From Bacteroidales bacterium (GTDB lineage Bacteria; Bacteroidota; Bacteroidia; Bacteroidales; 4484-276): a DNA stretch of 6,502 nt. The stretch covers positions 1 to 6,502 of the forward strand of contig JAGYLT010000134.1 in assembly GCA_018400545.1 (NCBI GenBank), written 5' to 3'. Position 1 is the stretch's first letter, and each line of letters opens with the position of its first letter. Of the stretch, positions 1-6,477 are shown one piece after another. A model generated the notes under the pieces. The model had not been told where the DNA came from. It made no database searches and saw only the letters and a program-made list of their open reading frames with translations. Made by a program: the position numbers and the translations under genes.

Positions 1-683
1 CCGTCTTTGGTGATCTCCAGGCCATCAACACCGCCATCAAATTCTGCAATGGTTCTGATCTCTTTTGTAGCCGGGTCGATGCTTACAATCCTGCCATTTT
101 CACCGAGGTAAATCAGGCCGTCCAGAAAATAAACGCCATTGCAAGTGTTAAAAGTTCCGGCAGGCAGCCATTCCGAAATTTCACCGTCGGCAATCCTGTA
201 AACTGATCCTTTCGACATATCGGTGATGTAAACGTTGCCTGCATCATCGGTTACAATATCATTTAAAAATTCGGCGCCTTCGGCTTCGTAAAAGCGAATG
301 ATTTTACGCTTTTTAATGTCGATTTCGGCAACCCGGTAAATATCGGCTACATAAAGTTTTCCGTTATACGAATTCATGCCTTTTGGGGCATGCAACCCTG
401 TTAGCCATTCCAGCCTTACAATTCTTCCATCCGGTTCAAGCTGTGAAATGAAGCCGTTTTCATCGCGATCGGTTGGTTTACCGTTAATGTTTGCAACAAA
501 AACCATATCCTCATCGGGATAATAAAAAACCGATTCCGGCACATTAAATACCGGTTCGGATTCCCATGTTCTTTCTATTTTATCAGAAAAATAGGATTGG
601 GAAAATAATGAAGAATTAATGGTGAAAATTAAGCCTGTTATCAGCAAAAGGGATTGTAAACTGTTGGATTTTAAATTTGTCAT
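1..683 (-). CDS. Exported SMP-30/gluconolactonase-like beta-propeller protein, 3' end cut off by window edge
   Basis: The frame is open from the ATG at 683-681 to the left edge, giving about 228 residues without a stop, so the C-terminus is missing. Residues 1-28 look like a signal peptide: a hydrophobic stretch (LLLITGLIF) followed by SSLFSQ, a common Bacteroidota cleavage context. The mature protein is therefore probably periplasmic or secreted. The rest shows repeated propeller-blade strands such as KLYVAD (109-114), LNDIVTDDAGNVYITD (140-155) and GLIYLGENGRIVSIDP (189-204). Family knowledge: SMP-30-type six-bladed propellers bind a divalent metal through Glu, Asn, Asn and Asp. The likely counterparts here are E50 (VPESVFYY), N141 (FLND), N182 (CNGV) and D220 (GVDGL). 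The substrate is unknown: a lactonase-type hydrolase is possible, but so is a non-enzymatic propeller. It lies downstream of the TM2 gene on the same strand after an 83-nt gap, so it probably has its own promoter. Confidence 0.8.
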   Translation of the reverse strand, partial: MTNLKSNSLQSLLLITGLIFTINSSLFSQSYFSDKIERTWESEPVFNVPESVFYYPDEDMVFVANINGKPTDRDENGFISQLEPDGRIVRLEWLTGLHAPKGMNSYNGKLYVADIYRVAEIDIKKRKIIRFYEAEGAEFLNDIVTDDAGNVYITDMSKGSVYRIADGEISEWLPAGTFNTCNGVYFLDGLIYLGENGRIVSIDPATKEIRTIAEFDGGVDGLEITKD

Positions 684-686
684 GAT

Positions 687-719
687 CAAATATATATGAT
701 TTGTTTGACACTTAACAAG
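687..719 (-). promoter_or_regulatory. Candidate Bacteroidota-type promoter for the SMP-30-like gene
   Basis: Read on the minus strand, 694-687 is TATATTTG, an exact match to the Bacteroidota -7 consensus TAnnTTTG. At 719-716 is CTTG, one mismatch from the -33 TTTG, with a 21-nt spacer. The -7 box ends only 3 nt before the ATG at 683. If it is used, the transcript would begin at or almost at the start codon. The region is AT-rich, so a chance match is possible. Confidence 0.3.
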
Positions 720-766
720 TTAAATCCACAAAGGTTTATTCCAACTGCCGATTGAAACAGGGCGGG

Positions 767-1114
767 CTATCTCCTGACAATTGCTGACGTTTCTTCAGCT
801 ATTCTGCGATTGTAATCGAAGGCTATGTTTTCATAGTTAACGGCATCCACAATGGTTCCGATAAAACACAATCCCGCTGTGAAAACATACAAAATGCCCA
901 GTCCGATATTGTTGGTAAGGAAACGCTGAATGCCCGCAATGAGCACAAAACCCAGTAAAGTGGTGATGAGTATGAGTTGCGGATCACGACGGCGGGAACG
1001 GTAAACGTTCGCAAAATCCTGTAATTCGCTGTCGTCAAATTGTTTAGTAAGATCATCAAGGAAATACAATTCGTTTCCTTTTGCTTCGGGGATAAACCTC
1101 AGTGTTCTGTTCAT
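767..1114 (-). CDS. Small TM2-domain membrane protein
   Basis: This is a 115-residue protein. The N-terminal 45 residues are charged and probably cytosolic (LDDLTKQFDDSELQDFANVY). Two membrane helices follow, at about 47-64 and 72-91, joined by the short turn GIQRFLTNNIGLGIL and ending in IVDAVNY, then a charged tail (EEISAIV-like, rich in Arg and Glu). This helix-turn-helix with an aromatic/Arg turn, GLG at the start of helix 2 and a conserved Asp (D90) near its end is the layout of the TM2 domain. The turn deviates from the usual G-x-HRFYLG form. No biochemical function is established for such bacterial proteins. Its ATG (1114-1112) overlaps the TGA of the DUF2752 gene (1113-1111) as ATGA, which suggests translational coupling and equal expression. 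An A-rich stretch just upstream is typical of Bacteroidota starts. Confidence 0.8.
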   Translation of the reverse strand: MNRTLRFIPEAKGNELYFLDDLTKQFDDSELQDFANVYRSRRRDPQLILITTLLGFVLIAGIQRFLTNNIGLGILYVFTAGLCFIGTIVDAVNYENIAFDYNRRIAEETSAIVRR

Positions 1115-1491
1115 AAAGCTTTTGTTTTAAAATGGTTAATACGGTACAATATTAATGAATAAATCCGGTATAATATCACCACAACTGCAAAAATCCCAAA
1201 AGGATGCATGCTTAATGATGCTGCTATATTTCCGTGCAGGGCCAGGTGAGATGAGCGACCCAGCCCGCATCCCGGACAATGTTCAAATCCCATGTTCTGA
1301 AGCGGGCAAAGGGTGAAGTGTTGATCCATCGGCATGGGCAGGAAAAGCGCAACAAGTATTACAATCCAGGAAATAAGCTCCAGGTTTTGATAAATAATTC
1401 CTGCGATATGTTTAATGCGGCTTTTCAAATTTTTATGCTGATCAGCAAATATAAAGCATCGCCCTGGCGATATCAAAATGATGTTACACAA
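1111..1491 (-). CDS. DUF2752 family small membrane protein
   Basis: The protein has up to 126 residues. It has a hydrophobic helix at about 38-53 (LISWIVILVALFLPM) and the DUF2752 signature: CPL at 62-64, then GFEHCPGCGLGRS at 68-80 with C72, C75 and the CPGCG core, HG at 86-87 and HP at 96-97, followed by a second helix at about 98-117. The clustered cysteines may bind a metal or form disulfides, but no function is proven for the family. The start is uncertain, because the frame has no ATG before the first helix. The longest version starts at TTG 1491-1489, 11 nt after the murB stop. A TTG at 1428-1426 after an A-rich CATAAAAAT gives MKSRIKHIAG..., 105 residues, which is a more natural N-terminus. 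The gene lies between murB and the TM2 gene and overlaps the latter by 4 nt. Confidence 0.82.
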   Translation of the reverse strand: MCNIILISPGRCFIFADQHKNLKSRIKHIAGIIYQNLELISWIVILVALFLPMPMDQHFTLCPLQNMGFEHCPGCGLGRSSHLALHGNIAASLSMHPFGIFAVVVILYRIYSLILYRINHFKTKAL

Positions 1492-1502
1492 TGTTTGACA
1501 GG

Positions 1503-2522
1503 TTATAAGATATTTACCTCGGGTTCCAGGTCAATTCCAAATTCGGCTTTAACCGATTTTTGGATGTCGCCTGCGAGGTTTAAAATGTCTGATCCTTTGG
1601 CCTTTCCATGGTTAACCAGAACCAAAGCCTGGGTTTTGCAAACCCCGGCATCTCCGGTTCGCCTGCCCTTCCAGCCGAGCCGGTCGATCATCCAGCCGGC
1701 TGCCAGTTTGTAATTGCCGTTTTCAAGCGGAAAAGCCGCCACCTCAGGGAATGCATTTTTCAATTGCAGATACTTCTCTCTCCCAACCACAGGATTTTTA
1801 AAAAAACTGCCGGCATTACCCAACTCCTCCGGATCCGGTAGCTTGTTGGTGCGAATGTTTCTTACGGCTTGTGAGACATCCGCCGGACCCGGGTTTTGGG
1901 ATTTCCCCAGTTTTTCCAGTTCCAGTTTGATGGCTCCATAATCCGTTTTTACCAATGGAATTTTTGAAAGCCGGTAGGTCACATTTAAAATAATGTAACG
2001 GTCCTTGTGTGTGTTTTTAAATATGCTTTCCCGATACCCGAATTTGCATTGCTTTTGGTCGAACGTCTCTGTTTTGCCCGTTTTACGGTTCAAAGCTTCG
2101 AGGCTGAAAAACAAATCTTTTTGCTCAACGCCATAGGCGCCGATATTCTGCATCGGAGCAGCTCCTGTATTTCCGGGTATCATGGTTAAGTTCTCCAATC
2201 CATAGTAGCCTTTTTTTAAGCATGACATCACAAAATCATCCCAGTTTTGGCCTGCTGCGACCCGGATAAAAACCTGTTCTTGATTTTCGTCAAGTATTTC
2301 AAAACCGGAATTGGCTATTTTTATTACCAATCCATTAAAGTCGCTGGTAAACAATACATTGCTTCCCCCATTCAGGATCATGATTCTGTTGAACTTTTTG
2401 GAAGTCTCAGGAACAAAATCAATCATTTCGGTTTCATTTTTACACAATGCAAAAAATCTGGCACTGGCATCGATGCCAAAAGTGTTCAGGTTTTTCAGTG
2501 GATGGTTTTCAATGATTTGCAT
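1503..2522 (-). CDS. murB: UDP-N-acetylmuramate dehydrogenase (MurB, type I)
   Basis: MurB is the cytosolic FAD enzyme that reduces UDP-GlcNAc-enolpyruvate to UDP-N-acetylmuramate with NADPH, the second committed step of peptidoglycan synthesis. The 339-residue length matches the E. coli-type enzyme (about 342). FAD-binding motifs are seen at 51-55 (NGGSN) and 115-131 (IPGNTGAAPMQNIGAYG). The three catalytic residues are present: R164 in GYRES, the proton donor S239 in NAGSFFKNP, and E335 in LEPEV at the C-terminus. MIDRLGWKG (278-286) and the NHG motif (304-306) are also typical. The N-terminus (HPLKNLNTFGIDASA) aligns with the family start, which supports the ATG at 2522-2520. No Shine-Dalgarno is seen; a run of T precedes the ATG. 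It is the first gene of a probable minus-strand operon with the DUF2752 and TM2 genes, and it diverges from the symporter genes. Confidence 0.97.
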   Translation of the reverse strand: MQIIENHPLKNLNTFGIDASARFFALCKNETEMIDFVPETSKKFNRIMILNGGSNVLFTSDFNGLVIKIANSGFEILDENQEQVFIRVAAGQNWDDFVMSCLKKGYYGLENLTMIPGNTGAAPMQNIGAYGVEQKDLFFSLEALNRKTGKTETFDQKQCKFGYRESIFKNTHKDRYIILNVTYRLSKIPLVKTDYGAIKLELEKLGKSQNPGPADVSQAVRNIRTNKLPDPEELGNAGSFFKNPVVGREKYLQLKNAFPEVAAFPLENGNYKLAAGWMIDRLGWKGRRTGDAGVCKTQALVLVNHGKAKGSDILNLAGDIQKSVKAEFGIDLEPEVNIL

Positions 2523-2620
2523 AAAAAAACAGTCAGATGTGAATCATTAAAGCACTTCAAAGAAACGAAATATCCATGATTTGGAGGGTAACTTAAAACA
2601 ATTCTATACTGATTTAAAGC

Positions 2621-2651
2621 TTTGCCAACTTAAAAAGTTTTCACATTTTTG
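2621..2651 (+). promoter_or_regulatory. Candidate promoter for the symporter operon
   Basis: TTTG at 2621-2624 fits the Bacteroidota -33 box. After a 19-nt spacer, CATTTTTG at 2644-2651 fits the -7 box TAnnTTTG with one mismatch (C for the first T). Transcription would begin near 2656-2660, leaving a leader of about 145 nt before the first symporter. It is the best-spaced pair of boxes I found on the plus strand of this intergenic region. An equally good candidate for murB on the other strand was not found. Confidence 0.4.
2627..2639. promoter_or_regulatory. Short perfect dyad (possible operator) in the promoter spacer
   Basis: AACTT (2627-2631), AAA, AAGTT (2635-2639) is a perfect 5-3-5 inverted repeat. 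It lies wholly between the predicted -33 and -7 boxes of the symporter promoter, where a repressor would compete with RNA polymerase. A similar sequence, CACTTAACAAGTT, is at 709-721 over the candidate -33 box of the SMP-30-like gene. The left part, AACTTAAAA, is also repeated directly at 2590-2598. AT-rich intergenic DNA yields such short dyads by chance, so an operator role is only inferred. Confidence 0.2.
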
Positions 2652-2677
2652 TTGCTTTCTAATTCAAAAGCAGGCCG

Positions 2678-2806
2678 ATGTCAGGACTAACCGAATTGCT
2701 CAGCGTAATAACCAGTAGAACTTCACCAGCTTTTTCCAAGGTCCTGATTTTCCCAACATTTGTCGTGCTGGCCAAACCTTCCATTCACCAACTGCTTTTC
2801 TCATGA
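2678..2806 (+). CDS. Possible 42-codon leader ORF overlapping the first symporter start
   Basis: An ATG at 2678 opens a 42-residue frame (MSGLTELLSV...IHQLLFS) ending in TGA at 2804-2806. The stop overlaps the symporter ATG at 2803-2805 as ATGA, the usual geometry of translational coupling. The frame is closed upstream by TAA at 2660-2662, so this ATG is its first possible start, and it lies shortly after the predicted transcription start. I recognise no family. The peptide is mixed, with a mildly hydrophobic middle (VLIFPTFVVL), and has no run of alanine or glycine codons that would suggest classic attenuation. No good Shine-Dalgarno is seen, although AGG sits 3 nt before the ATG. A 42-codon open frame can arise by chance. 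Confidence 0.25.
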   Translation: MSGLTELLSVITSRTSPAFSKVLIFPTFVVLAKPSIHQLLFS

Positions 2807-4212
2807 ACCCTTTTCTAGAAGCCATCGATTCCGCTATAGTAGCATACAATGAATATGTGGGCGGATTTGCAGTTCTGTTAATGTTGATTCCCACAGGGCT
2901 GTTTTTTATTTTTAAGTTGCGTTTTTTAAATGTTACGCGTCTGGGTCATTCCATAGGCATCGTAGCAGGTAAATACGACAAGGAAGGCGATAAGGGCGAT
3001 GTAAACCATTTCAAGGCGCTTACTACTGCACTTTCAGCAACCGTTGGCACAGGAAATATTGTAGGTGTGGCATTGGCCATAGGATGGGGAGGCCCGGGGG
3101 CTATTTTCTGGATGTGGGTTACCGGTTTTTTGGGCATGATCCTAAAATATACCGAATGTACATTGTCGCATAAATACCGCCGGTTTAATTCCGATGGAAC
3201 GGTTTCTGGAGGCCCCATGTATTATATGGAGTTTGGGTTGAAACACAAGCTGGGCAAATTTGCCAAAGTGCTGGCGGTAATTTTCGCTGTGGCAGCGGTG
3301 CTGTGCTCGTTGGGAACGGGTAACATGGCACAGTCGAATTCGATGGCTGAAGCTTTACTGGGAACTTACAAGATCGATAAGCTTATTTCAGGTGCAGTGA
3401 TTGCCCTGCTTGCTATGATGGTAATTGTGGGCGGAATTAAACGCATTGCCGAGGTTACATCAAGGCTTGTCCCATTTATGGCAGTGGTTTACGTGATTTG
3501 CGCACTGGGAATTATCGTTATTGAATATGACCGGATACCCTATGCCTTTAACATCATTTTTTCGGATGCTTTTACCGGACAGGCCGCTGTGGGCGGATTT
3601 TTCGGATCAGCCTTCCTGATGACATTGCTGATGGGTGTTAGGCGTGGACTTTTTTCCAATGAGGCCGGGCAGGGATCAGCCCCGATAGCTCACGCCGCTG
3701 CAAAAACCGAATGGCCGGCAAGGGAAGGACTCGTGGCATCCTTAGAGCCGCTGGTGGATACGCTGATCATCTGTACGCTTACGGCTCTAATGATCATTCT
3801 TACCGGAGCCTGGGAACTTGATAAGGAAGGGGTGAGAATGACGACCCGTGCCATGGAAATTGGTCTTAACAGAATTGGTATCACCGGAGTTGGTAAGCAT
3901 ATTGTTTCCGGCGGACTTATGCTTTTTGCTTTCTCCACAATTATCAGTTGGTCGTATTACGGCTCCCGCGCGGTAAATTATCTTTTTGGCGAAAAATACA
4001 TCAAACCATACGGTTACCTCTATGGAGCTTTTGTATTTCTCGGTTCCATCTGGGGTCTCGATCTTGTGTGGCACTTTGTGGATATGGTGATTACCTTTAT
4101 GACTATCCCCAACCTGATTGCCCTGCTGTTTTTGGCTCCTGTGGTGGTGGCCGAAACCAGGAAATATTTTGCCGCTATGGAAGTGGAAAAGCAAAAAACC
4201 TTAAATAAATAG
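2803..4212 (+). CDS. AGCS family alanine/glycine:cation (Na+) symporter, first of a tandem pair
   Basis: This 469-residue inner-membrane protein has about ten or eleven hydrophobic helices and the usual family length. AGCS proteins import small neutral amino acids, usually alanine or glycine, with Na+. Family hallmarks are an amphipathic N-terminus (EAIDSAIVAYNEYVGG), then HFKALTTALSATVGTGNIVG (69-88; broken helix 1 core with G82, G84, N85), GGPGAIFWMW (96-105), KYTECTL (115-121), VSGGPMYYM (134-142), GTGNMAQSN (171-179) and SNEAGQGSAPIAHAAAKT (285-302), which is the broken-helix region around the substrate. ISWSYYGSRAVNYLFGEKY (381-399) and IPNLIALLFLAP (435-446) complete the pattern. The ATG at 2803 gives a normal N-terminus and overlaps the stop of a possible leader ORF. 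The exact amino acid transported cannot be read from the sequence. Confidence 0.93.
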   Translation: MNPFLEAIDSAIVAYNEYVGGFAVLLMLIPTGLFFIFKLRFLNVTRLGHSIGIVAGKYDKEGDKGDVNHFKALTTALSATVGTGNIVGVALAIGWGGPGAIFWMWVTGFLGMILKYTECTLSHKYRRFNSDGTVSGGPMYYMEFGLKHKLGKFAKVLAVIFAVAAVLCSLGTGNMAQSNSMAEALLGTYKIDKLISGAVIALLAMMVIVGGIKRIAEVTSRLVPFMAVVYVICALGIIVIEYDRIPYAFNIIFSDAFTGQAAVGGFFGSAFLMTLLMGVRRGLFSNEAGQGSAPIAHAAAKTEWPAREGLVASLEPLVDTLIICTLTALMIILTGAWELDKEGVRMTTRAMEIGLNRIGITGVGKHIVSGGLMLFAFSTIISWSYYGSRAVNYLFGEKYIKPYGYLYGAFVFLGSIWGLDLVWHFVDMVITFMTIPNLIALLFLAPVVVAETRKYFAAMEVEKQKTLNK

Positions 4213-4224
4213 AACTATTGGAAC

Positions 4225-5871
4225 ATGCCTGCTCTTGTTGGTGAAATATTTAAACTACTTCTGATAGTCGGCTTTATTGGGTTATCGCATCAGGTCCGGG
4301 CTATGCAGGCTGACTCTGTGAAACATCAGCAGCAGGATGAAATAACCATTAGCCAAAGCATCGACAGCTATTTTACCCCTGTGGTGGATGCATTGGCTGA
4401 TGTATTGTTTTGGGATCCTTTCTCCGCAGCCGGAATTTACGACCAGGTGGTAAGAGATAAAAATGGGGAACCCGTTATTGACGAATCAGGAGAAATAGTC
4501 AGGGCGCCTATAAAACTCATTGTGGTCTGGCTGATTTTTGGCGGATTGTTTTTTACCATCTTCATGCGATTTATCAATATTCGCGGCTTTAAACATTCCA
4601 TAAATCTGATTCGGGGAAAATATGACAAACCGGGAAGTGGGGGCGAGGTATCCCATTTTCAGGCCCTGACTACAGCGCTCTCTGCTACGGTCGGCCTTGG
4701 AAATATTGCCGGTGTGGCCATTGCTGTTGCCATTGGCGGACCCGGTGCAACACTCTGGATGATTCTGGCCGGTTTGCTGGGGATGTCTTCAAAATTCACA
4801 GAGTGTACGCTTGGTGTGAAATACCGGAAAATAAATGCAAAAGGCGAGGTTTCAGGAGGTGCGATGTATTACCTGCGAAACGGATTAAAAAAGAAAAACC
4901 TTGGGGTTTTGGGGCACATCCTTGCTGTTACATTCGCGCTGCTGGTAATCGGAGGCTCGGTTGGCGGAGGCAATATGCTGCAATCAAACCAGGCATTCAA
5001 GCAGTTCGAGGCCTTTTTTCCGTTTATGGAGCATCATGGATTTTGGTATGGGCTGGTGATGGCGATCCTTGTTGGGTTGGTGATAATAGGCGGGATTAAG
5101 AGTATTGCCAGGGTCACTTCCCGTATCGTTCCTTTTATGGCTTTACTTTATGTGGGAACTGCACTGATAATTATTGCAATGAATATTGAAAATACCGGTC
5201 ATGCGTTCGGGTTAATCTGGAACGGGGCTTTTTCGGCCGATGCCATGAAAGGCGGGTTTATCGGGGTTTTGATATTTGGGTTTCAACGTGGAGCGTTTAG
5301 CAACGAAGCGGGAGTAGGTTCTGCATCTATCGCGCACTCAGCAGCCAAAACCAGCGAACCGGTGAGCGAGGGGATTGTAGCATTGTTGGAGCCTTTTATC
5401 GATACGGTGATCATTTGCACCATGACTGCCCTTGTAATTATTTTTACCGGATTCGCTGAGAACACCCAGGGCTTCGAAGGAGTGGAACTTACCTCAGCAG
5501 CCTTTGGAAAGGTTTTTCCATGGTTTCCCTACCTGTTGCTGCTTGCCGTGACGCTTTTTGCATTTTCTACCTTAATCTCCTGGTCCTATTACGGTCAGAA
5601 AGGTTTTGATTACCTCTTTGGCGGGTACAGCGAAAAACTGTTCAAAACCCGCAAAATTTCCGATACCATTTATCAGCTCATCTTTCTTGCTGCCATCGTT
5701 GTGGGTGCCTCATCCTCATTGGCCTCCGTGATGGATTTTTCCGATATGATGGTGCTTTGTATGGCTTTCCCCAACATGATCGGACTTGTGATTCTTGCCC
5801 CCGAGGTGAAACGTGATCTGAACAGCTACTGGAGTAGGCTGAAATCAGGTGAAATTAAGGTTTATAAATAG
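4225..5871 (+). CDS. AGCS family amino acid:cation symporter with exported N-terminal extension, second of a tandem pair
   Basis: This 548-residue paralogue of the preceding gene begins 12 nt after its stop, so the two are almost surely cotranscribed. It keeps the family core: HFQALTTALSATVGLGNIAG (144-163), GGPGATLWMI (171-180), KFTECTL (190-196), VSGGAMYYL (209-217), GGNMLQSN (248-255), SNEAGVGSASIAHSAAKT (359-376), ISWSYYGQKG (451-460) and FPNMIGLVILAP (515-526). It differs in two ways. First, residues 1-26 form a signal-peptide-like segment (LLLIVGFIGL, then HQVRA). About 70 residues follow before the first transport helix (98-115), including a charged loop VVRDKNGEPVIDESGEIVRA (75-94). 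Second, core positions vary: L158 for T83, V364 for Q290, S368 for P294, and LWMI for FWMW. A different substrate preference is plausible but unproven. An internal Met at 27 is an alternative start without the signal. Confidence 0.92.
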   Translation: MPALVGEIFKLLLIVGFIGLSHQVRAMQADSVKHQQQDEITISQSIDSYFTPVVDALADVLFWDPFSAAGIYDQVVRDKNGEPVIDESGEIVRAPIKLIVVWLIFGGLFFTIFMRFINIRGFKHSINLIRGKYDKPGSGGEVSHFQALTTALSATVGLGNIAGVAIAVAIGGPGATLWMILAGLLGMSSKFTECTLGVKYRKINAKGEVSGGAMYYLRNGLKKKNLGVLGHILAVTFALLVIGGSVGGGNMLQSNQAFKQFEAFFPFMEHHGFWYGLVMAILVGLVIIGGIKSIARVTSRIVPFMALLYVGTALIIIAMNIENTGHAFGLIWNGAFSADAMKGGFIGVLIFGFQRGAFSNEAGVGSASIAHSAAKTSEPVSEGIVALLEPFIDTVIICTMTALVIIFTGFAENTQGFEGVELTSAAFGKVFPWFPYLLLLAVTLFAFSTLISWSYYGQKGFDYLFGGYSEKLFKTRKISDTIYQLIFLAAIVVGASSSLASVMDFSDMMVLCMAFPNMIGLVILAPEVKRDLNSYWSRLKSGEIKVYK

Positions 5872-5896
5872 CCTTGCCTGTCCCTGGCTTTTAAAA

Positions 5897-6394
5897 TCAC
5901 TTTTTCTCTTCAGGGATTAACTTTCCTCCCCGAACGGTTGCGCCAATAACAAATCCCGCGCTGACTATGATCAGGTTTTTAATGATGTATTGGCCCTCAA
6001 GGGTCAGTGCGTAGGGAAAAACATTAAATACTTCCTCCGGAAAAAGAAACACGGGAGAAAATGTTCCCAGCATTTGCAGGAAGAGCAGCAGAAGCGTTTC
6101 CCTTAAAAAGAGATTGAAAATCAGCCCGACTCCAATTAGGGTTTCAAGCACTGCCAGTGCAATGATAATAAACCCGGAGCTGAAATATCCAAAGGAAAGG
6201 ATGCTGATGGTTTTAATGGCGAGTGCTTCGGCCGGACTTGCTCCGGCAAAAAATTTCAATCCGCCAAACCAAAGAAATATAATACCGATGCTGATCCTGA
6301 GCAGGGTTAATCCGTATTTAGACATCCAGGTTGTGATGGTAATATCAGTTTTGTGAAAAGTATTACCTCTGAATATTGATTTTAAATTATACAT
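5897..6394 (-). CDS. DoxX/DUF417-like four-helix membrane protein
   Basis: This is a 165-residue protein with four predicted membrane helices at about 27-49, 71-94, 98-116 and 138-154. The first helix carries LLRISIGIIFLWFGGLKFF (31-49), the 'R-x-S-x-G-x-x-F-x-W-x-G-x-x-K' pattern shared by DoxX-like and DUF417 (YkgB/RclC-like) proteins. Helix 2 has ALAVLETLIGVGLIF (79-93), with the conserved Glu (E84) and Gly. The C-terminal part, TLEGQYIIKNLIIVSAGFVIG (131-151), is typical of the Bacteroidota branch. Members of these families have been linked to thiosulfate:quinone oxidation, oxidative or chlorine stress, or terminal oxidases, but no role can be fixed here. The ATG at 6394-6392 is used; M24 just before helix 1 is an alternative start. 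It is convergent with the second symporter (25-nt gap), so it is not part of that operon. Confidence 0.8.
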   Translation of the reverse strand: MYNLKSIFRGNTFHKTDITITTWMSKYGLTLLRISIGIIFLWFGGLKFFAGASPAEALAIKTISILSFGYFSSGFIIIALAVLETLIGVGLIFNLFLRETLLLLFLQMLGTFSPVFLFPEEVFNVFPYALTLEGQYIIKNLIIVSAGFVIGATVRGGKLIPEEKK

Positions 6395-6443
6395 AACTAT
6401 TTTAAGTTTACGAAATAACAGTCAGGTTGGGGCAAGGTTTAAA

Positions 6444-6477
6444 ACGGATGAATTTGGTAAATTTTTGTTAAATCCGT
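6444..6477. repeat. Nested inverted repeat upstream of the DoxX-like gene
   Basis: ACGGAT (6444-6449) and ATCCGT (6472-6477) are perfect 6-nt inverted arms. Inside them, AATTT (6451-6455) and AAATT (6459-6463) form a second, smaller dyad around GGT. The element lies about 50-80 nt upstream of the DoxX-like start, in the otherwise gene-free 108 nt at the right end. It could be an operator or a weak terminator for a gene beyond the window edge on the minus strand. No long T-run follows either arm directly, so neither role is established. Confidence 0.25.

Noticed and set aside
1279..1713. 144-codon plus-strand open frame
   Set aside because: It lies antisense across the murB 3' end and the DUF2752 gene, both of which have clear family motifs. 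The translation shows no recognisable family, so it is a shadow frame.
2558..2565. Possible -7 box for murB on the minus strand (TTTCTTTG)
   Set aside because: It has one mismatch to TAnnTTTG and no TTTG-like -33 element at a workable distance.
2652..2802. Glycine or other riboswitch in the symporter leader
   Set aside because: AGCS genes are sometimes controlled by glycine riboswitches, but I see neither the conserved purine-rich core nor a convincing set of paired stems in this 150-nt leader.
2700..2894. 64-codon minus-strand frame across the symporter start
   Set aside because: It overlaps the symporter N-terminus in antisense and has no supporting motif or start context.
3787..4194. 135-codon minus-strand open frame
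   Set aside because: It is entirely antisense to the conserved C-terminal half of the first symporter. Its His/Lys-rich translation has no recognisable domain.
5868..5896. Possible terminator between the convergent second symporter and DoxX-like genes
   Set aside because: AGCC (5870-5873) and GGCT (5886-5889) pair for only 4 bp, followed by TTTTAAAA. The stem is too short to call a terminator, though a bidirectional one would be expected here.
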